Positions 36,794 through 49,004 of a DNA stretch of 64,000 nt are shown here, one piece after another. The notes under the pieces are model-generated. The model was not told where the DNA came from, did no database searches, and was given only the letters and a program-made list of their open reading frames with translations. The DNA comes from Pyricularia pennisetigena (taxonomy: Eukaryota > Ascomycota > Sordariomycetes > Magnaporthales > Pyriculariaceae). The stretch spans positions 907,951 to 971,950 of the forward strand of contig NW_021940923.1 in the NCBI RefSeq assembly GCF_004337985.1, written 5' to 3'. The position numbers were made by a program, and so were the translations under genes. Within the stretch, counting starts at the first letter, position 1. Each line of letters begins with the position of its first letter.

Positions 36794-37779
36794 CTATACG
36801 CTCCAGTAGAAAGTGTATACGTCCACTCCACCAAAGGGATCGGAAAAATACTCCCCTTTGCTAGAGTCCGCAGCCCCAGCGGCCACAAACAACGGGAGGA
36901 TATGCTCGTCCTCATTATCTGGATGCACGTCATACGAGTGAGGAAGGTCCCGCCACGACCGCAAAAGCTCTGCGCGTCGACCTGGATCCTGTGTCGTAAC
37001 TGCATTGATAAGACCCTTGTTGAACTTTGCCACCTTGTCCCGCCACTCGATCATCTCGGGCGAGGCCGCGTCCGCCATGTAAAGCTTTCGCATCATGGGC
37101 ACGTTGTGGTAAGAGGCAAAGCCCGAGCCCACGACGGCAACGTTGTCTTCACGCAACTTGATAAGCGCTCGCCCCATTCGGGTGTACAACTCCGGGTCCG
37201 AGGAACTGGAAATGGTGACGGAGATTAACGGAACCTCGCCTTTGGGGCTGATGAAGATGAAGGGGATGAAAACACCGTGGTCGAAGCCTATCTGCCAGTG
37301 AGTAGCCTACCCAAATAGCGACATTTCAAGGCAGATGGAATACACGTGACTTACCTCTCTCGAAGTCCTTGGCGGGATTCAGGCCAGCTGAGCTCAGAGC
37401 GTCGTAAACGAGATTTGACACCTCACTAGACCCAGGAGCTTCGTACTGAATCTCCCACGCGGCGGGCGGGTGGCTCGGCTCAAAGTCGTGGCAAATCGGA
37501 GGCTTGTCGACCATGGTAACCATTGGATAATCCGGACGTAAATGAGGAGTAATGACAACGATGGCGCGCGGCGCTTCCGCGGTGCCTAGCTTCAAGATGT
37601 CGCGCACGCGAGTCCTGAGGCTTTCGTTGAGCGGATCGTGGCCATGACCGCCCATCTGCGGCTCGAGCACGGGCATCGGACCTAGAGATGTTTAGTTGCG
37701 CTGTACTGGATACAAACTGGTAAGCAGGCTAATACTTACCACCGCCGTGGGTGATACAAAGTACGGGAGCGCGGGGCAT
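36794..37779 (-). CDS. LigB-family extradiol ring-cleavage dioxygenase (4,5-DOPA-dioxygenase type)
   Basis: Class III extradiol enzymes use a non-heme metal to cleave catechol rings next to the hydroxyls. Three exons (37779-37740, 37681-37355, 37287-36794) join to 286 residues, close to the 250-300 typical of fungal and plant DODA proteins. The family pattern is clear: the N-terminal metal-site motif CITHGGGPMPVL, the strand IVVITPHLRPD, GFDHGVFIPF, the tail motif VAVVGSGFASYHN (with the usual His) and C-terminal DEHILPLFVAAGAA. Intron 2 uses acceptor ATAG|GC, chosen because it restores ERGFDHGVF. The gene sits between the PKS and the monooxygenase genes, so a polyketide-derived catechol is the likely substrate; that is inference from position. 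Confidence 0.92.
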
Positions 37780-38796
37780 GTTGAAAGATGGAACAGGTTG
37801 GAACTTGGAAGTTGTTGTTTTGAGGTCGTACGCGCTGAGTTGTTGAGGCTGATGCTGAAGTGTGGAAGAGAGATTGCACACGGAAGTTCTGTAGTCTAAC
37901 AGATTGGTTTCTTTTTTCTTTCAGCTGGCCGGGAATTTGGGAATGGGATGCAGTATACAAAACTGACAAGTCAATAAATCGTGCTATACAAAGATGGAAC
38001 TGAATAAGAATCTGGAGCCCTACGGCCTAGGCAAGGATGTTATTAGACAGGGGTAACGCAAGTAATTTTATCTGCCTGGGTAATTCTCTAATCCGAAAAC
38101 ATCTATATCATCGAGGCCATGTATGCTTAATGTTTCTGGTGATCAGTTCGGGCCCACCAAACGCTTTGCGGGGGAGTCCTTATTCGTGGTGCTTATGCGG
38201 AATGATCAATTACAACTTTGCGACAGAAATAAAACCCGTTATCGCGGGGGATAAATGCGCGCTAAGAAACAAAAAAAAGTTTATAGGTGTGGAACAATAG
38301 GTACCTTGCGTAAACCGGACAGTCGGCATTGGCCACAAGCCCTTGTCCCTGGTCAGGCAAGCCAAGACGCGTCGTCCCATTAAATGGGTCCGGATACCAG
38401 TGGTTTAACCGTACCAGAGTAAAGAATGTAACCACGTTCTGCGACTAATTTTGTTTTATATCGATCGAGTTACACGCGCAGGTTTAAGTTTGGAAATAAT
38501 TACAAACTTTCAAATATTTGACGGTAGATTTGTTTTTTTTTTTTTTTTTTTTTTTTTCCATTGGATACCCGTTTTGTGTTCAGCTCAGTAAGTCATTCAT
38601 TCGCCCCTGTTTATCCGCCAATAAAAACCAGCTATTGTCGGCCCCTATCCCCCAGGGCCGAGAGCTATACCACCAAGACCACGTCACATATCCGGGTTTT
38701 GGCGGGACTTGGTTTTTTTTTGGGTACTGTTCCTTTTACAATCATATCGCCACCCGTTGGACAAAAAGGGTTGCAAAATATTCGAACAAGCTGAGA
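37780..38796. promoter_or_regulatory. Divergent promoter between dioxygenase (-) and FMO-ADC (+) genes
   Basis: These two genes point away from each other, so about 1 kb of shared upstream sequence lies between them. A 25-nt poly(T) tract (38533-38557) lies 240 bp before the FMO-ADC start. A shared regulator is plausible for a divergent pair, but no convincing zinc-cluster site can be called by eye. Confidence 0.45.
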
Positions 38797-41131
38797 ATGT
38801 CTACCAACAGCAAGCTCTCAATTGACGACTGCCCGCGTCCACTACGCGTCGCCATCGTTGGAGCCGGGATAGGCGGGCTATCAGCTGCCATCGGCCTCCG
38901 ACGCAACGGGCACGCAGTAGACCTATACGACCAGTCACAGTTCGCAGCCGAAATCGGGGCGGCGGTTCACCTGATGCCCAATGGCCTCAGCATCCTGCGG
39001 CAGTGGGAGCTCGACCCGGCCGACTTCGACGCCAACCCCATGAGCCGAGCCGTGGAATACGACCAGCATGGTCGGCTCGCAAAGGACATGGACCTCAGTA
39101 AGGCTAATCTGCGGTGGTCAGATCCATGGCTTCTCGCACAGCGTGCCAAATTTCACAATGCACTCAAGACCAAGGCGCTCGCAATGGGCGCTGTCCTGCA
39201 TACGTCTACACGGGTTGTAGGTGTTGACACTGCTGGCGGGACCATCACTCTGGGGGATGGGAGAATCATCTCGGCTGATGTTATCCTTGGTGCGGACGGT
39301 GTATATGTAAGCATTCTTTTGGCTCGATTCGATATGGCAACATCCTGCTGAACTTTCTTCACGCCCCTAGTCTGTTACGAGAACTTATATCACAGACGCA
39401 AAGCCTTTTGGCTCCGGAAAGTCAGCTTTTCGATTCATGATTCCCAGAAAAGTCGCGCTTGCAGATCCTGAAACTGGTCCTCTAGCCGAGATGCATGACA
39501 GCCTTCTCGCCTGGATGGGCAAGACTCACAGGATTATCATGTATTCGTGCAGCAATAACGAAATGCTCAATTTTGTCTGCATGCATCCTGAGGAAGAATC
39601 TCGGTCGATGATAGAGGAAGGTCAGTGAGCTGTAAACAAAACTTCAACCCCATTTTCTGGTAAGCTGCCCGCGTATTGACATGTTTAATGTGGCTCGAGA
39701 TAGGATGGAACGCACAAGTGACGACCGAGCAGGTCTTGCAAGTATATCGAGACTTCCCTCGAGCGGTCATAAGTCTGCTTGCCAAATCCGATGCCCCCGG
39801 GACTCCAAAAGGAGTTTGGCCACTGCTGGACATGGAGCAAATACCTTGGACCAAGGGCATAATGGCTCTACTCGGAGATGCTGCCCATCCGTTTACTCCC
39901 CGTAGGTCTTCCAACACGTGCCATGTCAGTGTGTACGGTTATTAGTATTAACGCTCTCCAAAGACCAGGGACAAGGCGCAGTGCAAGCTTTGGAAGATGC
40001 AGCTAGCCTGTCCGTGGTTCTTCCGGCCGGCACTCATCCGGCAGCAGTGCCCGAAAGGCTCCGGCTGTATGAGAGGATCAGAAGCAAGAGGGCTCATACC
40101 ATCCAGGCGTATTCACGTGAGGCCGGCAAAGATGTGGCCGAGGGTGAAAAGCCCGAGGTGAACAGTGTGACTAAACCAAATACCTGCCCATTGAGAAAAG
40201 CAGTGATTGCTAATTTCTTTTTCAAGATACGGATGAGCTCTTCTCCCATGACGAGCTTTACTACTCCAAACGCATGTTTAACAGGTGGAAGCACGAGCAA
40301 GACCCTACTAACTTCCGCTTCCTCCCGCTAGCCGCTGGGGCTTTCTCGGGTATGCGGCGGGTCTCTCCAAGCAGAGACTCATCGCGCTTCAAAAGAGTCA
40401 CGGTCAAGTTTAAGACGTCCAAGCCATTTATGGAAACCCTCCTCCCTAACGACCATTTCGTCTTCAGACGTCCAGACACTGTGTGCACCGCCAGCCTGGT
40501 TACCACATCTCTATCCAACCTGCCATGGCTTGGTGGAGAAGGCTACACTACGCTAGCGCTGCACATTCATGGGGTGCAGTACAAGCAAAAAAACGGCGGC
40601 GTGATGAACGGCTCCTTCGTCGCGATTCACCTGGTATCCCGTGGTGAGGCTGTCGCAGCGTGTCGCGAGGATCTCGGCCTCCCGGCCGTGCCCTGCGACC
40701 TGGACGTGTATCAGCCCGATGACAACAGCTGCACCGTTACTGCGTCGTGGGAGGGGGCCAAGTTCGCCAGCGTGTCCCTCACCGGGTTGGTGGCAAAAGA
40801 CGCGGCACTCGAACGCGGCCCTATAGGTACCCTGGCCGATTATGGAGTCATGTCTTACAGGTATGTACCAGCGGTCGGGCGGCCTGGCGAGCCCGAGGCC
40901 GAATACGCCTGTGTGACTCCCCACGCGAGGGAGAAGACCGAGACAGTCGGGTCTGTTTCCAGCTCCACCAGTGCCCGGTTGGTTTTCAAGGATCTGGGAT
41001 GGGAGCAGCTGCCTACCCTTGGACACATCGCGGCTGCATTCAGTCAGATGCCGATATATGGGATTGCCGGGGTCAAGGTTGTTGAAGGCAGTAACCCATC
41101 CGAACAGTTGTCATCTAGAAAGATAGATTAG
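38797..41131 (+). CDS. FAD-dependent monooxygenase fused to an acetoacetate-decarboxylase-like domain
   Basis: Five exons (38797-39306, 39371-39620, 39704-39901, 39964-40143, 40227-41131) give 680 residues. Residues 1-430 form a group A aromatic hydroxylase of the salicylate-hydroxylase type: VGAGIGGLSAAIGL for the FAD ADP moiety, VILGADGVYS (DG motif) and ALLGDAAHPFTP (GD motif). From about residue 450 the protein continues into a beta-barrel resembling the acetoacetate-decarboxylase superfamily, with LHIHGVQYKQKNG, NGSFVAIHL and REDLGLP. At the position where the decarboxylase has its Schiff-base Lys (PK in REELGxPK), this protein reads PAV, so that chemistry is probably lost. Donor 40144 (G|GTGAAA) was preferred because it alone keeps the frame into DELFSHDELYYSK. 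A likely role is hydroxylation, perhaps decarboxylative, of the PKS product. Confidence 0.9.
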
Positions 41132-42330
41132 TGGCGGTGTTGTGAACCTACCAAGATTCCATTCTGAACCATTATCGCGTGGTATGATGGCGAGTATTTT
41201 GTGCTGGTGGTATTACTTCTCATGTACTCGGTCCATCCCCGTACTAAGTTTAGACCTAGATTTGTTAACAGAAGGGCACTCAATCCCGGATTGTGGGCGT
41301 TTGACAACCTTGCGCTGCATCCTCCGCTCCTGAATGAATGTACCGTAGGGTTGACCTTGCTTTTGTGCAAACAAATCACAATTCTGCATTTGGGCGCTAG
41401 TCTAGTACATGGAGTGGTAAAACAAGGTACAAAATGAAAGCGCTTTCAAAGCCTGGATGCAGGGGTGTTTCAAGTACTAACCATTTCCGGAATCACCTTA
41501 TACAAATAGTGGAGGGATACACCGGTCATGGGAAATTAGACAACGCGGTGTGTCGAGAGTCTCGCGACAGTCCTGGTTCATGGTACGTAAATCGAGGAAA
41601 GATACCGAGTACTATGCCCTATTTGCCTACCCACTATGTCATTGCCGGTCCGATTTCTCACTGGGTTTCATGTTCCCGGTGTAGTTTAGGTATTCCCTGC
41701 CTAAGGTATTCCAAAACCCCCCCCACGGGGGCGCGTGTCAGCCCAAATCGGTGGGGCGGGCGACCCTTGGGTGGGTTAAATCTTTTGTGGGGAGCGGGGG
41801 GGCCCGGCCCGGCCCGGCCCCAAACTGAACGCGGGTTTTTTTAACAACCCGCGGGCCCTCGTGAAAAACCCGTAAATATAAAAATTTAATAAATTTTAAT
41901 TAATATTTTTATTAATTAAAGTAAATAAAATGAAAAAAAATTAGAATTGGAGTAAAAAATATAAAATATATTTTTTTCATTCCTGGGTCCTGGACAATTA
42001 TCCCACCGCCTAGTCTTGACATTCAGCACCGGCTAACTCGTCCGTTGAAATTGTACAATCCTGGAACGCATGGTTCCAAAGGTCAAACCGCATCATAAAC
42101 TCGGGAAGAGGGCGAATCATAACAAAGAGCTGTGCTTTAATGTAGGGGTACTGGGGCGCCCAGCCCAAGGGAAGTAGGCAAAGCACGTTTATTTATTTAT
42201 TTATTTTTCTGTTTCTCAATGAAGCACAGACGTTTAGCTTTTATGTTTTCCATCGCATAGTGTCCAGAGCATAGCTAAAATAAATCACCCATCAAATCAT
42301 TTCGCCGAAGGTGTCTCCCTTTTCCATTCG
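41132..42330. other. Intergenic region with GC-rich low-complexity and AT-rich remnant
   Basis: No gene is supported. At 41710-41870 there are C/G runs, a (GGCCC)n run at about 41802-41820 and a hairpin-forming pair (cgcgggtt...aacccgcg) at about 41831-41854. An abrupt AT-rich segment follows (41870-41975). The sharp composition change suggests the edge of an old element. A TTTA repeat lies at 42191-42206. The 250 bp before 42331 serve as the promoter of the A-T-R gene. Confidence 0.5.
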
Positions 42331-45300
42331 ATGACCATGGCCACGACGCAGTCTGGCCCGGAATATGGCAAGCGGCTTCTTCCCCATGTTATCGACTGCG
42401 TCGCCAAGACGAATCCCAATCGGGAATGTTTCTCCACTCCCTTGTCATCTAACCCGCAGGACGGCTGGAGGGCAGTGACATATGGCCAGTATGCTACAGC
42501 CATAGACCGCCTCGCTCACCACATTGTCAAAACTTCTGGCACGCCTGAGCCTGGAATCTTCCCTACTTTAACCTATATTGGAATTAACGATCCAGTATAT
42601 CTCGTATTTGTTGTCGCCGCCGTCAAGGCTGGTTACAAGGTCAGAACTGCTATATTTATTCGTGTTTTTGTGTGGAAATCATAGCTAATATCCAGATTAA
42701 GGCACTGTTTTTATCACCCCGAAACTCGGAAGAGGCTCAACTCAACCTGCTCCAGCTAACCGCGTGCGAAATTGTCTATCATGACGCGACGTTTCAAAAA
42801 CCCGTGGAAGCTTGGAAGAGCAAGCAAACCAGTCTCAAGACCAATCTTCTAATGCCGCTCGATTTCTGGCTAGAGGAAAACGGTGACCAAAGGTCATTCC
42901 CTTACGTCAAGGACGCCAAAACGGCCGAATGGGAGCCGTTTGTAGTGTTGCACACAAGTGGCAGCACGGGACTGCCAAAGCCCATTGTGGTTCCTCACGG
43001 CTTCATCATGCTCGACGACAAAAAGCATCTTCTTCCCGAATGGAAAGGCAGAGAATCCGTCATCCGCGGTCTAGCTCGCACCAACAGGATGTGGACCCCA
43101 AGTATGTTTCGGTGAAACGCTATAGAGACGTAGCTCTGTTGACTAATCAGACTTGTGCACTTTAGTGCCCTTCTCTCACGCGGGCGGCATTTACACCTTC
43201 TTTGGTTACCACATATACTGGGAAACTCCTGTTACATTTGCCATTATGGACCGGCCACTCACGGCGGATTTCGTAGTGGAGCAGTTGGCCCACGCGGAGC
43301 CTGACATTGAGTCCATTGTTCTCATGCCCTCGATCTTGGAGGAGTTCAGTCTTACAGAGAAAGGCTGTGAAACACTGAGCAAGTTCAAATTTGTAGTGTT
43401 TGGCGGAGGTAAGCACCCTATACCTATTGTACACAAGATTGGAATTTTTGCCATCATACTAACGGTGGCCGTCATGAAAGGCAATCTCAGTGATGCCACT
43501 GGCGCAAAGCTACTCAGTCGAGGCGTGAAACTCCAAAACTCGTTTGGATCGACAGAGTGAGTATTACGTCCCGAAATAAGTTGATCAATCTACAGAATCT
43601 AATCCATTCCAGGTGCGGCATGCTACCGTATTACTGGCAATCAAATCCAGAAGCATGGCAGTGGCTCATTATACATTCGGACCTTCTCGGTGTAGATTGG
43701 CGACCAGTGGCGGGCGAGGACGACATTTTTGAGATGGTGATTGTCCGCAAAGATGGTCCTTTTAGTCAACAAGGCATCTTCTGGACGCATCCTCATCTTG
43801 ACGAGTGGAGCTCGAGGGACTTGTTTCAAAGACATCCCACTTTGGAGGACCATTGGAGATACCATGGACGTTGTGATGATCTCATTGTCTTTTCAAACGG
43901 AGAAAAGCTTAACCCAGTCACCGTTGAGGACGCCATAAACGGACACCCAAAAGTCAAAACTGCGATTTTGGTGGGCACGATGCGCTTTCAGCCTGCTTTG
44001 ATCATCGACCCCGTCTTGCATCCGCTTACGAAACAAGAAACGAAAAGTCTTCTCGATGAGCTTTGGATTTTCGTGGCCGAAACCAACAGAAGATTGCCGT
44101 CACATGCCCAAATAAGCAAACAGCTGATTTTGCTCACCAACCCCAACAAGCCATTCCCCAGATTAGCAAAGAACACAGTGCATCGGGCGCCGGCAATCAA
44201 GCTTTATGAAACAGAGGTGGATGCTCTTTACCAAAAAGCCGAGGCCGGGTGGGAAGATGCACGATGCAATTTGGACCTAGGGTCGAAAGAGACGCTTCTA
44301 GCGTCCATATGTCGTCTTTTCCAAACGCTCACTTGTGTTGACACCATTGAGCCGGACACAAACTTCTTCAAGGCAGGGATAGACTCCCTCCAGGTCGTCA
44401 ACGCTTGTCGTCTCCTCCGCGGCGCCCTCCGAAACAAAAGTGACAAAATAAATCCACAGCGGATTACGCCAAGGATTATTTATAACAAGCCATCAGCCCG
44501 TCAGCTGACGGCCGACCTGTGGGCACAACACGTCGGGTCGTCGCTAGAGGAGGTGGATCCCGACATCGAAGCGGCTAATACCATGGCCAACCTGCTGGCG
44601 AAATACACCAAAGACCTGCCCGAAAAACCAGCCACCGACAAGCCGCCAGCCCGCACTTCTCAGCAAACAGTGATTCTCACAGGAAGTACCGGCAGGCTTG
44701 GATCCTTTTTGCTGGACAGCCTGGTCAAAGACCCTGCGGTCGAAAGGGTGGTTTGCCTGAACCGTGCAGAGGATGGGCGGACCCGTCAGCTGCGGCTTGA
44801 TGCCGCACGCGGGATGCAAAATAATAATCTAGATAAGGTCGAATTTCTTCAAGCAGACCTTTCCCAGCCCGGCCTGGGTCTTCCCGTTGAGATGTATACC
44901 CGGCTGCAGACCAGTACAGACCGCATCATCCACGCCCAGTGGGCCGTCAACTTCAACCTTCCCCTCGATTCATTCGAGCCACAGATCCGTGGCACGCGCA
45001 ACCTGGTAGACTTTTGCGCCCGGACGGCTCGGAGCACGCACCTCGTTACTGTTTCCACGGTCCTGGCCGCCACGTCGTGGAACGGACCTGATTCGGCGCC
45101 AGGCACAGTGCCGGACGGCGGTTACGCGCAAAGCAAGCTGCTGGCAGACTTGATCGTGCAGCAGGCAGCAGCGCGAGGTGGCGTGCCGGCGGCGGTGGTG
45201 CGTGTTGGTCAGGTTGCAGGCCCCGAGGGCGACGGGCTGTGGAGCGTTGACGAGTGGCTGCCACGGCTGGTGTGCTCATCCGTGCGAGCCTTGGGCCTGC

Positions 45301-45743
45301 TGCCTCGCAGCCTTGGGGTGATGAGCATGGTGAATTGGATCACGTCCGAGGCCGCGGCGCGGTTGGTCCTGGAGGTCGCAGGGCTGGGCTCCGACGGAAT
45401 CAACCGGGCCAGAGGGGTCTACTATGGCGTCAACCCCCATCCGGTGCACTTTTCCACACTGGTGGAACCGATCGTCGGATTTTATGCCGGTCGGATCCGG
45501 TCGGTGGTTGATTGGCGGGACTGGGTAGCGGCCTTGGAGCGCAGCGACGGGGAAGCTGCAGATGTGACGCAGAACCCGGCTTTGCAGCTGTTGGACTTTT
45601 ACAGAGACACGCCTGCCGAGGGCTCGGGTGTGCGGTTCAATTTTTCTTTGGAAAGTACATTGGAAGCTAGTCGATGTGTGAGGGATATGCTGCCCATTAC
45701 GCCTGAGATGTTTGTTCAATGGTGTCGAAAATGGGATTTTTAA
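42331..45743 (+). CDS. NRPS-like carboxylic acid reductase (A-T-R domains)
   Basis: Activates a carboxylic acid as adenylate, loads it on phosphopantetheine and releases it by NADPH reduction, typically as an aldehyde. Five exons (42331-42639, 42702-43101, 43166-43408, 43481-43556, 43613-45743) join to 1052 residues. The adenylation domain (about 1-520) has LHTSGSTGLPKP, FGSTE and the YHGRCDD core motif. The carrier domain has FKAGIDSLQ (Ser about 601). The reductase (about 695-1052) has TGSTGRLGSFLL for NADP and GGYAQSK with the catalytic Tyr/Lys. There is no condensation domain, so it does not make peptides. Related fungal enzymes reduce orsellinic-type acids made by a neighbouring non-reducing PKS. 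The acceptor of exon 2 could be 42696 instead, adding two residues. ATG 42337 has a better context than 42331. Confidence 0.94.
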
Positions 45744-46747
45744 ATAACAGTCAAGTTGGCATAAAGATACTCTTGTGTGTCTACTACCGTAATAGGTCAA
45801 AGCCCGCCCTGTCCCTTTGTATAATAGTGGTAGGTTGATGATGTCAGCCTCCATTATCAAGCAGTGGGGTTGGTGGTGTTAGTGGTGATCTCCAGTGCAG
45901 ATGGTACCTGTGTGTGGGTTCAAAAGAAAAGAATTGTGGATGCTATTTAGTTTGCCCCTACCAAAGCACGATATCTAGTTTTCCAACCCCGCTGTATACT
46001 TCCTAAATGTGCATGCAAATCAATATTTCTAAAACGGTCCTAACGGTCCTAACATTTCTTAGCTGTTCTACGTGGTTTAGCTTGGCCCATTGTGTAAAAA
46101 TTGCATCGGAACGATTCGGAGAGAAATCTGGTCAGTATGTAAGCTGAGGTGTCCGTTTCCTTCGGGTCCTGTCCATTACCGGTTTATATATGGCTACACT
46201 TTGTTACTTGTTTCCATTGATCGACCAAACCCGGAGTGTGAATTGTTTTAAAACTACTCATCAGACTGTGGCTCAAAATTGAATAACAAGTCCGTACATG
46301 GTTCGTTATTATGGTTCCGCCATTCAAAGACGTAGAAAATATCTCTATTTTTCCGAATGTGGATAAGAAGCTGGGAATGCTAATGACGGCCTCATTTTTT
46401 GGGTGTTTGTGCTACCTTATCCCTGTTAAAAGATAGGACCCTTGGTGGACCCGGAGGACTACTACGTACGTAGTACCGTAACCGGCCCGCCGGGACCCTG
46501 GGTAATCCTGGCTGGATGACTTGGCCCATTCCTGACCTCCTTGTTGTGGTCGGGGGGAGGGGGTTCACCCTACAATCATGAACTCTATAGAAGTCGGGTC
46601 CTAAACCTAAACTGTACATGACCACGAGTAAGAATGTACTCTGACTCTCTGTCGCCAAATCAAGATTTTATTCATTCATTACTACTTGATCAGATTCTGG
46701 TTTTTCGAGAAAAAAAAAAAAAAAACCTTTAACAGATCACCATAGCT
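45744..46747. other. Intergenic region between A-T-R and second monooxygenase genes
   Basis: Both flanking genes are on the plus strand. This stretch holds the terminator side of one and the promoter of the next. A 17-nt poly(A) run (about 46709-46725) lies 22 bp before the next start codon. No gene or clear repeat is visible. Confidence 0.5.
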
Positions 46748-48390
46748 ATGGAACCTTTGAAAGTTGTTGTTGTCGGTGCGGGCATTGGAGGCCTTATGGC
46801 TGCCTGTGCCCTCGCTGAAGCAGGCCAAGACGTCCATGTAAGCAGTAGATTTGTTTTGCAAGCCGTTACGCATCTAATCGCTGGTACTGTTTAACTAGGT
46901 CTTCGAGCAGTCAGGGATGGTGGATGAGAGAGGCGCTGCTATTACCGTGCAGCCCAACTCCAACGTCTTACTCCGCCGATATGGGATCGAGCCTGAGGAG
47001 TGTGGAGGCACAGCTATGGAAAATGTGAGTTAGATTGGGAAATGGAGCAAGCAAAGATGTTGACAGTGGCGACTTCATTGGATAGATAATGATGAAGGAT
47101 GGCATCAGTCTGAATCTGCTGCAAGAAATTAGCGACAAGGTGAAGACGGCCACCGTTTTGGAGGAGCGTTCACAGGTTAGTGCTGCCTGCCTTGAGTGAT
47201 TTACGAGTCAAGCTTTAGTTGACAAGAAAAATCTCCAGAAATCTTACTTTGTCCACAGAGCCGACCTGCATGGCGAGCTTAAAAGGAAAGCAACTGAGCA
47301 GGGCGCTGTAATCCATGCCGGAAGCAAGGTAGAAAGTGTAGATGAGAACGCCAGCACCGTGACTCTCAGCGACGGCACGATCGTCAAAGCCGACGTTATT
47401 ATCGGTGCCGACGGCGTTCACTCCAGGACACGCCAGCTCGTCTTTGGGGAAGCGTATCAAGAGCAGCCGTCGGCGCTTAGCTGCTTTCGCTTTTTGGTCT
47501 CCTCCAAGGCCATTCAAGAGGACCCGGAGACGAGTTCATTCATCGAAACACCAGGCACCATGATGGATCTGATCGGGCCGGACAGACGAATTATCCTATA
47601 CCCTTGTTCCCAAGGGGAAAAGCTCAACGTTCTTCCCATCGTTCCTCGTCAGGTGGCCGAAGGTATCTGCTGATTTCCCCGTTATTAAATCTTGCGGCGT
47701 CGAGTAGCACGAGGTGATGCTAATCGAGCACAATACTCGAAGCCCCGGGATCCAGTAAAGAAAAGCTCTTGTCTGCCTTCTCCACCTTTGCACCATCCGT
47801 ACAGCGCCTTTTGGAAAAGGCGGAAGAGGAATCTGTTTTCATCTGGCCCCTGTTCGACATGAACCCTCTCCCAATCTGGGTCAAAAACTCCATTGCTCTG
47901 CTAGGGGATGCCGCGCACCCCTTCACACCCTGTAAGGCAAAGCCATGTTTTTTTTCCTCTTGTCGTGATAACCATTGCTAATCTTGTCACTGTCAAGTCC
48001 TCGCACAAGGTGCGGCGTCGGCGATAGAGGACGCCGTTTCTCTGGCCGTCATGCTGCCTCTTGGGACCAAGCCGGCACAGGTTCCCGCTAGGCTGCAGCT
48101 CTACGAACGATGCCGAAAAGCTAGGGTGGATCGCATCCAGGAGTTAAGTCACGTCAGGGGAAGAGATGCATCGGGACAGCGAGGCAAGCCACCTACCGGT
48201 AAGAATTGCTCTATATCCTTGATTGACTTTACCCTTTCGGGACTTGGACGACTGATGTGGCCAAACAGGAGACGAGATCTTTAGTTTTGCCATGTATTGC
48301 AAACAGCATGATGAATATGTCCATTCGACAAAGTTTTTGGAAGCGTTTGATGTGCCGTTGGTACCTCCTACAATGGGTTTTCCACAGTGA
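46748..48390 (+). CDS. FAD-dependent aromatic monooxygenase
   Basis: A second group A flavin hydroxylase in the cluster. Seven short exons (46748-46837, 46899-47024, 47086-47175, 47239-47662, 47743-47931, 47998-48198, 48269-48390) join exactly to 413 residues, the usual size. The N-terminal Rossmann motif is VVVVGAGIGGLMAACAL, the DG motif DVIIGADGVHSRTR, and the GD motif IALLGDAAHPFTP. The C-terminus ends at PPTMGFPQ with no extra domain, unlike the fused paralogue at 38797. It probably hydroxylates the aromatic polyketide ring, possibly creating the catechol needed by the dioxygenase. The acceptor of exon 5 (GAAG|CC at 47742) is the least certain junction. Confidence 0.9.
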
Positions 48391-49004
48391 TGTGGGCTGC
48401 ATTTTATCAATCTTTTTTTTTTTTTTTTCAATGAAACTTACTTTGTAAGTACATACAGTGGGTTAAACCTGATGTTCCACTCTAGTGTCTTAGCTTCATT
48501 GAATTGGCAAACAAGGTGTGGGAGCTCTGTAAGCCATTTTCTTTAAGGAGCTGTATTGCAAGTCACGCAACCTGATGTTTTGCCTACAGATCCCTGGTAA
48601 ATACTCGAAATCTGTTTGTTCACGGGCAGACATGCACGTCAACAGATCACGTGTGAGTACACGTGATCTCAGAACACGTAGCAGAGATTTTCCCGCATCT
48701 CTGCAGGATTGTAGATAGTTGCTGATAGCTAGATAGCATGCATGAGAATACCGTTAATTTTTATTTTTTTTTATTGTTTTTACCGATCGCAGTGATCACT
48801 CTATTCTTATCAACAGAATCCGTAAACGCCAACACGAGATTCATAAGCGAGCGCAGAGTCAACTGGCAGTGGGCAGCTACCCTATGCAATGGTAGACTGA
48901 CTGGAATTGTGAATATGGTCGGAATTGAAACTCTGGGTGCATGATAACATGGCCCTATATCTACAGACTGGCAAGTTCAAAACTTCAAAGTTGACAAAAA
49001 CTTA
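48391..49004. other. Intergenic region between convergent genes
   Basis: Holds the 3' flanks of the plus-strand monooxygenase and the minus-strand methyltransferase. A 19-nt poly(T) run lies at 48410-48428. A perfect ACGTGATC/GATCACGT pair is visible around 48647-48667 and forms a short inverted repeat of unknown meaning. No gene is supported. Confidence 0.5.
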
